Shown here: in pieces, positions 38,566 to 50,267 of the stretch
Position numbering within the stretch: the first letter of the stretch is position 1
How the letters are laid out: every line of letters starts with the position of its first letter
NCBI GenBank assembly: GCA_022829145.1
Contig: CM040746.1
Location: 18,538,332-18,602,331, forward strand
Reading direction: 5' to 3'
DNA: 64,000 nucleotides
Source: Albula goreensis
Lineage: Eukaryota; Chordata; Actinopteri; Albuliformes; Albulidae
Position numbers and translations under genes: made by a program
Notes under the pieces: generated by a model
Database searches by the model: none
What the model was told of the DNA's origin: nothing
Seen by the model: the letters and a program-made list of their open reading frames with translations, nothing else

Positions 38566-41500
38566 ATAAGTGTTACTTGTACTCGCGGAGCGGACTTGAC
38601 ATTCCATAACAAAATTTGAGCTCCAAGTTTAAAACGCAATAACAATTTACAAATATATTTTAAAACATATTTACTTTTTGGTAATACGAATAATATTGTT
38701 GATATATTCTTAAAATTACCAGATATTATAGATATTTACAGTGACAGAGTAAGCAACCATCTGAAAACACACATGCACAAAGTGATTTTAAGTACACATG
38801 CACACACACAAGTCATGGCTCAATTTAAATTTTATTCCAAGGACAATTTCAATATCATAAGCACTGACTTTACAAAAAGAAGAGGAATAGGAGGAAATTA
38901 ATATTTAGAAATTAGTTACCTTTCAGGCAAACTGTTAAAACACAGTGTTAAAGTTGCACACAAAAATAAAAAATCAATATACACACGGTACTGGTCTGGA
39001 AGCAATGGTGGAGGAGAAAGAAGAGGCCAGAGTGGAATCACTGCTTAAATTTACAGTGTGGAAATGGAATCCCAGATACATTAGGATACTACAGTGTCAA
39101 GCACTAGGCTGCAAGTATCCGTTCCAAAAGAGTTATTTTCCTTGACAAATGAAATTACAGTAAAATAATAATTAATAATAATGTGAAAATGTAAAATCCC
39201 AGACTTATGGAATATATATAATTTAATAGCAGAATATGTGACATAAATTTTAAAATATAAGTCAACACTTTCATATATTCAATTTTATTCACATATTGTA
39301 AAATATATGTACATCTCTTACAATATATTATACAATATATGCATAAATTTATATGTACAGATGCTAATAACTGCTATTACCTTGCTCACTGATTTTGAGA
39401 ATATATTAAAATTACTTGGGTCTGGGTTTAATTTTTAACACATTTTCATAATTGAAGAATTTGACCACAATTTTTTTACATTTATGAATTAATGTCATAA
39501 CACATTTGCAAATGCAGTAACACAGAAGATTAATTACTTGGGGGTATTGGATCAGTCAACTCATGAGTTCCCTTTTTGATAACAGGGGTAACAGGTGAAG
39601 GCTCCATGATTCACTGAACTCCCAACACTCCTTGGGACAAGCATAGGTACACCAAAACTAAGAAACAGAACAGAACATAGAAATACTTGTCTTGTAAAAA
39701 GATGTACAACTAACTGCTAAGCAGATGACACAAAATTAGCCAGTTTATCAACATCACACTTGCAAGAGGAGATTCAGACAAAAAATCAAACAGACTTGAG
39801 CTGCAGGTGTATATGTGAATACTGAGTGTAAACTTTGGTACACATTTCATAGTTCCCCTTGTGATTTCAGAGCCAAAATTCATTGTAAACATATGCCTTT
39901 TATAATATACAGTTCATACTGCACATATATTAGCACAAAAAAATTCACCTTATTGTGAAACAAAATATTTAGTTTCTCTTAGTAAGCAAAACCAACATCT
40001 GAAGATGAAACACCAAACTAAATGTCACCAAGGGCCTCCCACAGCATGGTGCCACAAACAGTCACTGTAAATAGCCACTGTAAATACAGCAATGAACAAT
40101 TCCAATGACTGTTTTAAAAATCTCAGGACATGACTGCAAATGGCAGCAAATGAAGTACTTCTTTGTTAACCAGGGTAAAAGATGGGCAGTGTTCAAACTG
40201 ACTGTAGCAGGAATGTGGATGTGCTAGTCAAGTCTTGAGGAATGCAGTTATCCATCAAAGTACAGAGAAAATGAAAGGTGTCAGGGTAAAGTTCACACAA
40301 GCACACCACTCGTACATCAATCGTCATAAACAGGATACAAATAAAAAACAAAATCTTAAATAAATATTTAATACCGTCCCCATATCATTATATCTCATCC
40401 CTGCCCAATGTTTTTCCACCCTGATCCCCCAACATCCCCACCCCCCACCCCAATAGCCATAAAACAGCATAGCAAAGCTCTATGACCACCCCACATAATA
40501 ACATCATCATTATTAACAACAAGAGATTTCAAGTGAGAAGGACCTTGTTGGCCATACAGCCAACAGCAACATAATTAATAAATTAAGGTATTCCCAGCAC
40601 AAAGTAACAGATTCTGTGCATTAAAAACTTCATAAAATTACCATCTGATAATCCAGTGATGGTTACAGCAATGTTCTCCCCTTAACTTCACGAAGCAAAA
40701 CTCCAACAAAAAAGCCTACAACATAGGCAGGCATTCACGTCTACCAATTTTTTAAGAAATACATTGCCACAGTACAGTTAAGCTTCAGATGTCTAATACC
40801 CTAACAGCTTTAGTGTTGTGATATGAATAGCACAATGCCCTTTTTAAAACACTGTCTAAGCATGCCATATGAAGACTGAAACCTTGCAAATAAAACAAAA
40901 TTAAAATAAATCTGTCAATACAGAATTTTAGAAGAAATTTCTGACAACTGAATATCAGTTGATGATGAACTTCCTGTAAAACAGGAAGTGTCTATAAGTC
41001 CTGGGAGACATCTCTCTCTCCTTACTCATTCACTCACTAAGTCATGCACTCATTCACTCGCTTTCTCTCTCTCACTGTTCTACTGCACAGGCCAGGCTCC
41101 CTTAATTAATTGATTGTTCGTTGCTTTGTATTAATTTATCAGAAAGAAAGAGCAGACTGAAGAAATAGACATGTCCACAGAGGCAGTCAATACAGAGACC
41201 AAAATACAGGAATGGAGCTTAAACTGGGTAAAAAAATTCCTCTGTTCCATACATGACACACTGGGTTGTGGTTTCTTCACAGAGGGCACTGCTTTTGTCC
41301 ATAGTTTTGCTTGTGAAATTAGCACCGTCTTGCACAGCCTTTCAAAAAAGAGTTTTCTGACAAATGATCTTCTACATCCTAGTCCGTCATGGCTTCCACT
41401 CAAGACTAAGCACTGACAGTTTTTTCAGAAGCACTTCCCACACACAAAAACAGAAGGAGCTGCTGGAGAGACAGGAGGCTGGTGGACTGAAAGTTGACTA

Positions 41501-42196
41501 CAGACAACACTGTGAAAGGTACAACAGGAGAACTGTTTTGGAGAACCCAGCTCCAGAGGGAAGATTGTCTCTCGGCCTCTCCGTCCATCCTCAGTGCAGT
41601 CAGCAGTTCTGTCTCCCAGATGGCTTCAGCTCAGGTCTCACCAGTGGGCTTCACATTAGAGTCACTGCAGCATGTACTGGATAATGTTACAGTATCAAAC
41701 TAACACAAAACTACAGGGCACAGAGGAAGAGAAAAAACTATAATCTAAATTATGAGAAAACAAAGCACTGGTTTTACTCCCATGTGCTTTAAAGTCCTCA
41801 CTCTGCAAGGGCAGTTAATGTAAACCACTATAAAAAACAACAACAACCAGAACACATCTTTGTCTCACATACAGCACTGTACATATACATTCATTCCTAA
41901 TCACTCCAGCTATTTACATTTGTACAGACAAATACTTTTGCTCCAGGTCTTGAATGCCAATACAAGGAACAAAATTATTCTAATACTCAGTCGGGGCAGT
42001 TTGATGAGTCCTCAGTATTTTCACTGATATGTACAATTTTAATGTTCTTGCAAATGATGAATCCTGCTCACCTTTCATTATTATTTTTTATATTATTTTT
42101 TAAATTGTAGTATAAATACCTAAGTACCAGCTTGGTTCCTTCACAGTCTTGTTTTAGTGCAAAGAACACACTCGGTTGCTAGCTGCAGATGCATCT
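38566..42196 (-). other. rasgef1c: Intergenic DNA plus probable long rasgef1c 3' UTR
   Basis: There is no coding exon in this 3.6 kb. The part next to the rasgef1c stop codon must be 3' UTR. The first canonical AATAAA signals noted on the minus strand are at 39284-39289 and 38831-38836, which would give a 3' UTR of about 2.9-3.4 kb. ATTAAA variants also occur. Which site is used cannot be decided from sequence. Confidence 0.45.
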
Positions 42197-42221
42197 TCAT
42201 GTCTTCCCCAGGATAGTTGTT
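42197..42221 (-). CDS. rasgef1c: rasgef1c terminal coding exon (25 nt)
   Basis: A very short last coding segment behind acceptor TTTTGTTACAG. It completes a split Arg codon and adds TTILGKT and a stop, matching human RSSILGKT. It is easily missed by gene finders; without it the frame would run into the donor AG|GTAGGA at 42498 and end early. Confidence 0.85.
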
Positions 42222-45200
42222 CTGTAACAAAAGTGAGAGGTGGTTTGTAATGCTCTTTCTGTAATGGGACAGCCTCACGTCATTGTAACACAACACCAGC
42301 AGTTTTGATTGGTCACTCAGTGGTTCACTTCACCAGTTGTTTGGCTATCACCAGATTCAGTCCTTTAGCATTATCCTTGCATTGTGCATGCTCATCTATA
42401 AGAAAGAACAACTGTAATTCTACCTGAGTGATTATATATTTATTGATTGGTTATCATGAAAATGAAAAAGCTAATTTTATTAAATGGTGTATCCTACCTT
42501 AGAGATTTCCACCTGTCCTTTTCCACTTGATTCTCTGGGCTTTCACTCTCATATGATGCCAAGTAGAGTCCTGGTGGAAGAGAATGGGATGATGGAAGAT
42601 TAAGAGACAGAGAGACACATAGCGAGAGAGAGAGAGAGAGAGAAGGAGAGAGAGAGATGCAAAAGGGCATCTTAGACAGCTGAGGAGTGGGCTTTCCCAG
42701 GTTTGTGGAGCTAAATATCCAACATTTCTATGTAATAATAAATAAAATGTGAGCACATACACTTCATGCACACAGGGTTTGCCAGACATCGGGCACTGTA
42801 CTTGCACTGTATGAAAAGTTAAAGAAATTAAACAGTTTTTAATTATGCTGGCTCAGCCCTGAGAGACTCACCATCCTCTGTGAAAATGGGTGCAGTGTGC
42901 AGGTAGTGCAGAATGTTGCGCTCCTCCTCAAAAGGACACTCCACCTGCTTCCAGGTCATAAACTCTCCCACCTGCCGCGCAAGCTCCACAAATTTCTGAA
43001 AGCCATGGAGATCAGAAAATCACTCACTGCAGCAATCCATGACACAATGCAAAATCTAACTGTGGGCATTCTTGTTAACTCCAAAGGTACAAAAAAATAA
43101 TAAAAAAATATATATTTTAGCATTTTAGTTTTTTTTTACCTGGAAAAAAGTTTTATAAACTCTTTTGAAGCTCTCTGACTATTCTAACAAAGGACCATGC
43201 ACCAATATTTTGTTCATTTTTGGTTTCTTGGTGATCGAAGAGGACCTAAGTATTTTTCCTGAGTAGCCAAAAGCTGCAGGTACTGAACTCACCTCGAAGT
43301 TCACATGCCCATTGGGTAGGCGATTTGCACAGCCCTCATTCAGGAAGTAGATGTCCTTGATGAGCAGGCTGAAGAAAGGAATGACAATCTAGAAAAGGAA
43401 GAGGACATTTTTAAGAGTGTGGGCCTTCGAGGGTCTAGTGAGAAATTTGTGCTATTGACTTTGACTCGAGCTGGCTGCTAACATGAGAAACAACTAGGAC
43501 CCACCTTCTCCCTGTTACTGTGGGCTGTCTGAGAACGGTGTGCAGCGCCCCTCAGAGCAGTCCTGTAGTTATAGAAGTTGCCAGTTGGGTCCATCTGATG
43601 CTGTGTGTGAGAGAGAAGGAGGAACATCATTATTCATCATGGTTTCCAACCTCCCTTCAAACTACACTCTGTCTAACAATTAAGCCACACATTGGCAGTT
43701 CAAGAATAATTATTCTTAGATCAAACCAGCAAGCAGAGTACTTGTAAATGCAGCTGACAGCACTCCAATCAGAAGAAATGGGAAACACTCTGGGCTTGGC
43801 TTTACCTCCAGGATGAAGAACTTTGCTGTCTTCACTTTTCCCCAGGTCTTCTTCAGACGGGACACTGGGCTCATGTTCATTCCAGCTGAAAAGAAGCAGA
43901 ATGGGAGACATACAGAGATCAGAGAGATCATTTCCTGTAGATCTGCAGTAGTCTGTGCTGAGAGGCAGTAACTATGAGATGGAAAATATCTGTCTGGGAC
44001 AAAGGAGACTTGGCCTTCTGCATATTTCAGAATGGCCCTTGGGCCATTTTGATGTATAAACCACATTTTGTATTGGAAATTAAGAAATGTAGGTACTTAA
44101 AGAGTCCAAAACCAATGAAATGAAGGAAAATATTTGCATAGTTTGTACATCACTTTGACAGGCTCAAAGACTTGCTTGCTTATGCTTGTGTTGTCTTGTA
44201 TGAGATGTATGAAAATATAACATGCAAATTTTCACATATTTTTCTTGTTTGGTGAAGATTCACAATGCATGTGTGTATGTTGACTGACTAAAAGATGAGG
44301 TTTTGCAATGTACGTATGACGGAAGAACTGCACTGTACAGCAGTGCTATTGGACCGTACGCACTAAGCTGCTCTGTTGGACTGTTGCTTTGCATGTATGT
44401 GTTTGGACTGAGCTATACATATGAACTTTTGTAAAGGTAATCAGTTGCTCTGAGTGTATGTCTGTGCAATGCCCTCCACATACAGGAAGTCCAGTACTCA
44501 CAGATGATGGCCATGAGGGAGTTAAAGTTGCCGATATTGAAGCATTCTCGTGCAACATCGATGAAGAACTCGATAACCAGAGCGCGCTGTTTCTTCTTCG
44601 CTGGCTGAAGATGTAAAAACAGACCAGTTAAAAGAAGAATTAAAGAGTGGTAGGTATAGAGAGGGCAGCCTGGGCTAAGAAAAACTATGAAAATTCTCAC
44701 ATATATTTACTGAATTCAGACCTTTTAACTTATGTTCTTTCTTTGTCATTTCAGAAGTGTGCAGTAACTACCTTTCTATTTGTTTATCTATATTTTCAAT
44801 GCTATGTAAACCCTTAACTTCACTCCAAAGCAAACATCTGATGGTTCTTGGTCTATGTATTCTGAGTGCTCTCCAGACTAGTTTTTGATCATCATCACCC
44901 ATACTTGCACTGTAACTGATTTGTCATAACTCAAGTTACTAAACATGGGTAGCACCCAATATTAGCTTGTCAGTATGCTGGCAGAGGAAATACTGGTGTA
45001 AGGAATGTGCAGCAATAACAGTGTTACATTAAAACTTCACTGCATTTAGCAGAGTGCACTGTACATATAGCTAGAATGAGCTTTTAAGGGTTCACAAAGC
45101 CTTTGACAGCGACTTTACACACTGGATTAGCTGTGCTATGAGGTATCCTTTAAACCCTAATCCCAGCCCTTCATACCAGATAATAGAGCTCATCCTGAGT

Positions 45201-45594
45201 AAAGAAGATGAGGATCACATAACCACCAGGTGGCGCCAAGAGAACATTAGTATTGATATTATTATCATGCGGTGGGATGGAATGGCATGTGTTTTATTTA
45301 ATTCACATTTTTCCATGGAAAAAAATTGACTAAAAATATCAAATATCCTTGTGCTTCTCTTCAGAGTTGTTGAGGGGGAGGGTACAGGGGGATTTGGGAA
45401 AACTAAAATTAAATGAATACACTATGCCAGCAACATACTATTAAGACATAAGGCAGTCTGTTTAATTCCTCTATTCATCACCTACCATGCATATCTCTGT
45501 AGCCACCAAGTAACACAGCCTGTTGAACCACTTGACGTATGCCTCAAGGTTACTAGTTTTCTTCTTCTGGTCACTGAAGCAAGGCTGCCGACAC

Positions 45595-45630
<36 letters not shown>

Positions 45631-46708
45631 AGTTTTAATAGTTTCACTGGATCATGCTTGGGCATTGCCCATATCAAAAAGGAGATTGTGCGAGTGATTG
45701 TGCAGAAGTGTGTGGCGCAGTGAGGTGTACAGGCACTATGTTGGGCCTGAAGCATTGTTATGTGTTTTGTTTGAGACAGTGCGGAGGCATCTCCAGACAG
45801 GCCCGTGAGTTATTGACACCAGCGTCTGGCAGAGGCAGGAGCTGTAATTACAGTGCGGTGAGCACATTTGTGTCTGGCGGTTTTCCTCATTCTGAGCCCC
45901 ATTCCTTGTCTCCTGACCTCCTGATCAGGCAGACTCTACGATGCCTTCCTGTCACACTGAATTTTGGGACTGCATTCCACTCCATCAACCACAGAATCTA
46001 TGGCTGCTGCTCTCAAAGATATTCAAATAATTTACAAGGTATTAGACCCTTCACTCATTTACTGTCTCCTACAGACTTGATTGATCTATCCCTGTAATCC
46101 TTGACCTATATCAGTTAAGTCTGAAGACAAACTTGGTACTGATAAAATTCTAACCTTCCCCATAACTTTTGGGGCCAACAGTACAGGGCTTATACTTGTG
46201 AAATATAGCCACGGCTGGGACAAACAGTGTCATTGTATTCCCATTCTCAGCCTAGAGTTCCTACAGTCCAAACCTGCTTGGGGATGTTAGTATGAAATTA
46301 TACCCCCTCCCCTGCAGCTCTGCGAAACTGAAATACCATGCTAGGATGGTTCATAGTGAGGCAAATAGTTCAATTTTTTTTTGATAGCTTTCTCAGATAA
46401 TCATACAGATTAGCAGTATTAAGATGGACCAAAGTGTACTTATTATGCTATCTGTGTAATGTACCTGTGAAGTGTCAAGAGGGTCTTTCTGAACAAAGGC
46501 TTGGACAAACTCTTCAGGGCCAATGTGACTCAAATGCTCCTAGAAAAAAGTGAGACAGCTGATTAGATTCAGAAATGATAATAAAAGAAAAAAACATATT
46601 TGCTGCCTTCAAGCTATGCAAATTAAACAAGTCCTGGCAGTTCTGCAAATACAGCAATATCACGCTGACTTTATGAATGAAACAAATTTCAAAACACTGA
46701 AATACAAA

Positions 46709-46752
<44 letters not shown>

Positions 46753-49733
46753 GGTCACCCTGTCTCCCTAGTTAACAGGTAGTGCAATGCATGAAATAGT
46801 GTTGGAATCTTTTGTGTAAAAGAGTCAGGTCTCATTTAATCAGAGCGGGTATATTTTATGTGCTTGTGGCCTGGGGCTCGGCGGTGACTGCTGGGTCGAT
46901 GTGGCTCATAGGAGCCTGCATGCTCACTCGGGCCTGCAGCCCCTCCTCTGGCTGCACACAGAGGAAAAGAAAATATTAATCTGCTGATGAGAGAGTGGGC
47001 TTCTTTTGTGCTCTGATCAAACATTCCACTATTAATATCCACCCGCGTTTGTCACATCTCCACTCTGCTGCAGGGTAAAGCAAATAATGGCTAATAAAAT
47101 GCTAATAACAGCTGGTAATTAGGCTAATAAGACAGAACAAAGCTATGGATAACCCCTAGCTTGTTTGAAATTCTGGATGAATGTATTTATTCTGAAGGTA
47201 CCCCCCTTTTACTGCTGAACTTTACACCAAGGGACTCGATGGTTACTGGATTCCACTTTACTGCACGGTTAAGGATATTTATTCTCTCCATGTCTCTCTC
47301 TCAATCACTGTCTTACCCTCTGTTAGCCCTTATTTTCCCCTCCTGTCTCTAGGAGTCATACACACACAGACAGAAACACATTTTTCTCTGTGACAAGCTA
47401 AAATGGACAAGGTTCCAGTGCATCAAATCAGGAAGTTCCCGATGTTACAAAATATGAGAAAATACCTCAAGGCACAAATTTCAAACGATGTTTAAAACCA
47501 AATTTGCATTTGAGCACAATCACTTGACAAATAATAAAAAAGTATTTTTAAAGATGGGGGAATTCGAGACATTCCAGACATTTCACAATTTACAGACATT
47601 CCATGTTGTTTTAACACCTGATTATATAAGCACAAATGAATGATTTTTTTACCTTTGTGAATTTGTGTTTCTAAAACACATTGTTGGGTTAAATGGTTGT
47701 TCATTACATTTTTTTCTCGCTTTTTATTCCCTGTTATCTTGCCCATTCCTACAATCCCCAAATCACTCCCAAATGTCTTCTTCTCTCTTAATTTCACATG
47801 TTCCCATTGCAGTCTTTCTTTCTGCTCTCTTTCTCTAATGACACCCTCATTAAACCTCAGTGTCAGTCCCCTTCATCTAGCCTTCTTCTCTGTTAATTTT
47901 CACATCTCTCTCTTTTTTTTCTCTCTCTCACCAGTTCCACATGGGTTAGCTGCTGTGCCAGGGTGAAAGGGTCACTGCAGATGCTGAGGATGTCCTTCTG
48001 GATGGGTGGAGGCTTGGTCTTATAGGCGACCATCTTGTCAGAGGCAGAGCAGGCATTGACCTTGACCAACCCCTCCTCTCCCTGGTTCAGAGAAGCCAGC
48101 TTCTGGTTCAGGTTCTGCAGGATCTGGTTCATGGTCTTCCAGTATGTCTGGCAAATCACACAACATTAATCATGACCATCACAAACACCATCACCCTGGC
48201 AACTTGCTCCTGGCTCAAACAAGCTAATGCATGTATTTAAAATTAGCAGGGACTTTATAATCAAGTCTTCAGAATGGTGAACAAACGACAGAGACAGTAA
48301 TAACGGAACACTCGTACAAATCTTTCCCCCCACAGCGTCTCTTTGATCCCCAAAGCTCCATCAGCGTGGGCCTAATCACCGAGGGTTACAGGCCTTGTAG
48401 TAAATCACCCAGAGCGCGTCATAAATTACCGTGGGTACTTCCTGAGCGGGTGGCGCGCGGCTGCAAATAGCAGCACATTCATCACCCTCCGTCTCCCCCA
48501 CCACAGCACCCACGCTTTCACACTACACTCAGAGCCCACATCCCCCACCTCCTCTTGCACTTAGATACTCCAGGCATGCTCTGACTGGCCTCATAGCCTC
48601 CACCAATTCTTTCATTTTCTCCAGTTCCAGCTATGCTCTCACTGAGTTCACATTTCAGTATTTTTGTTTTTCAAACTATGGTGCTTATAAAGGGCCAACA
48701 GTGTAAACAGTGTGGCTCCTGCTGACTGAACTTATTTCTACCCACAATGACCTGTGCAAGCATAAGAATGACTGACTCCAAGTGAGTGCTGACCTCATCA
48801 CAAGGGGCTATCCTGTGGATGATGTCCTTGAAATGCCCCACCATCTGTTCCTCCCGGAAATCAGAGGGGAACGTCTCTGTCCACTCTGTAAGCAGCTGGA
48901 GGATCTTTGGCCCAAACTTACGCACCTTCACCTTTGAACACAAGTAAAAACTGAAGATTGAAGTGCAGAATGGAAAAAGATGACAGCAACAACAAAGCAC
49001 ACACAACTGCTATTCTGCAATCACAAAATAAACACACATAAGCAATGTCTAGATACTGTGATGTTCTCAGAGATAGACAGCTAAACAACTGATAATGAAG
49101 CAGGCCCACATCCAGACAAAAAAAATAAAGTGAAACCATCAGATAGATGGAATGACAGACAAACCCATGCATATTAGTAGGTATACAATGAAACAGACAT
49201 TGACATAGACAGCCAATGACTAAGAGAGGCAGACATGTGTGCATACATGGACAGATAGAGAGATATGAATGCAGACCGTGTCAAGTGGAATTTGGTCCAG
49301 TTGCTGCTGCTTGATACAAAGCTGACAGACCCGCGAGAGGAGCTCATGGGGAGGGATGAAGAGGCGTGAACTCAGCAGGAAGGTGAAGACGTACACTTTC
49401 TGTAGACGGTAGGATCAAAAATCAGCCACATGTATTATAAGCTCTTTAAATACTATAGAACCATTCTTTGTATTACTTATGTGTTAAAGAGAGACTTCAA
49501 AACCTTCAGAAATAATCAAAGCCTGAAGGTGCACTCACCTCAGGGTAGTATTCAGCAGTGGGAACAAGGTGCTGGATGAGGGTATCAAGAGAGGCAGAGG
49601 TGAGTTGGGGCCCCTCGGTGAGTTCGGGGCCCGGGCCAGGGCCATCCTGGGGGGGTGACTCCTCACTGGAGACCAGATGGGGGCTGAAGCCACTGGGAGT
49701 AAACATAGTGCTGGAGCACAGTGTCTGGGGCAT
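42197..49733 (-). CDS. rasgef1c: RasGEF domain-containing family member 1C
   Basis: A guanine nucleotide exchange factor of the CDC25 class; relatives RASGEF1A/B act on Rap2. Thirteen coding exons: 49539-49733, 49277-49399, 48794-48931, 47932-48147, 46465-46539, 45486-45584, 44502-44604, 43806-43885, 43505-43600, 43293-43388, 42872-42995, 42498-42570 and 42197-42221. Phases agree and the sum is 1443 nt (480 residues; human RASGEF1C is 466). It begins MPQTLCSSTM, close to human MPQTLSASDM. The RasGEF N-terminal (REM) domain covers about residues 48-152, including RKFGPKILQLLTEWTETF. The catalytic domain starts near DPFTLAQQLTHVEL (211-224) and includes CFNIGNFNSLMAIISGMNMS (303-322). The tail ILGKT and VKWFNRLCYL/PAKKKQRA favour 1C over 1B. 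The donor of exon 49277-49399 (ACG|GTCTGC) is weak, and its border is set by phase and homology. An acceptor at about 49740 implies an upstream non-coding exon. Confidence 0.94.
42624..42657. repeat. (GA)n microsatellite
   Basis: A GA run just upstream (in transcription sense) of the rasgef1c exon 42498-42570; on the transcribed strand it is a CT-rich tract about 50 nt before the acceptor. Confidence 0.9.
45223..45236 (+). promoter_or_regulatory. CTCF-like motif, full consensus match
   Basis: CCACCAGGTGGCGC fits the 14-position core CCASYAGRKGGCRS at every position. It lies in the rasgef1c intron between exons 45486-45584 and 44502-44604. Occupancy is not shown by sequence. Confidence 0.5.
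45486..45584 (-). CDS. rasgef1c: rasgef1c exon with a microsatellite-derived acceptor
   Basis: A 33-codon exon running from PCFSD to EICM. Its acceptor reads GTGTGTCGGCAG|CC. The usual pyrimidine tract is replaced by a (GT)n run on the minus strand (plus-strand CA run at about 45591-45625). It also encodes SDQKKKTSN where human RASGEF1C has SDKTSN, three extra residues; RASGEF1B has a comparable basic insert (SERKKTRN). Confidence 0.85.
45591..45625. repeat. (CA)n microsatellite at a splice acceptor
   Basis: A CA run on the plus strand, (GT)n in the rasgef1c pre-mRNA, starting within about 7 nt of the acceptor of exon 45486-45584. Confidence 0.95.
46705..46750. repeat. (CA)n microsatellite
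   Basis: A long CA run in a rasgef1c intron, about 170 nt before the acceptor of exon 46465-46539. Confidence 0.95.
46845..47155. promoter_or_regulatory. Enhancer-like block in a rasgef1c intron
   Basis: A dense cluster of homeodomain-type TAAT words (several GCTAATAA/GGTAATTAGG copies near 47086-47130), an E-box CAGCTG, a SOX-like AACAAAG and AATATTAAT, next to a GC-richer, non-repetitive segment. Cross-species conservation was not tested. Confidence 0.3.
48340..48500. promoter_or_regulatory. GC-rich non-repetitive block in a rasgef1c intron
   Basis: This stretch has CpG-containing words (GAGCGCGTCATAAATTAC, GGGTGGCGCGCGGCTGC) that stand out from the AT-rich flanks. It lies in the intron between exons 48794-48931 and 47932-48147. 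A conserved element is possible, but nothing identifies a function. Confidence 0.25.
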
Positions 49734-50178
49734 TCCTCTCTGAGAAACATGGCCAGTACAGCACTGTTAGAGCAGGTTACTGTGAGAGAATCCAACCACA
49801 CATTCAGCATAGTGTACATCGAGAGAAACACACATTACACAGCACCGCAGACTGTGTATTTCTATCCTATACTATGTTGCCTTGCCTCAACCATCGTCAA
49901 ATTGACTCAAAAAAAATTGTGCTGTAAAAGCATTCTGTACGCCATACAAAAGTTACATTCATCTTGATAATTAATGAATTACTTAAATTACTCCAAGGAG
50001 AAACGATTATCACACTGTAGTGAAATCTTCAGGTCAGGATTAAAAAAATCCACACCATACTCTAAGCTGACACAGAAAAGACTATGGAAACACGAAGTGA
50101 AGGGATACACAAAGCATGCATCTCTAATCTCTATTATAAATTTGGACTACACAAAGTAAAAAGCAAGCATCAACCCAT

Positions 50179-50267
50179 GCACACACACACACACACACAT
50201 ACACACACACATGCACACACACATACACACATACATACACACACACACACACACACACTCTCTCTCT
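50179..50267. repeat. Interrupted CA/TACA microsatellite block
   Basis: About 90 nt of CA units with ATAC, ATGC and TACATACA interruptions, followed by a short CT run. Confidence 0.95.
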
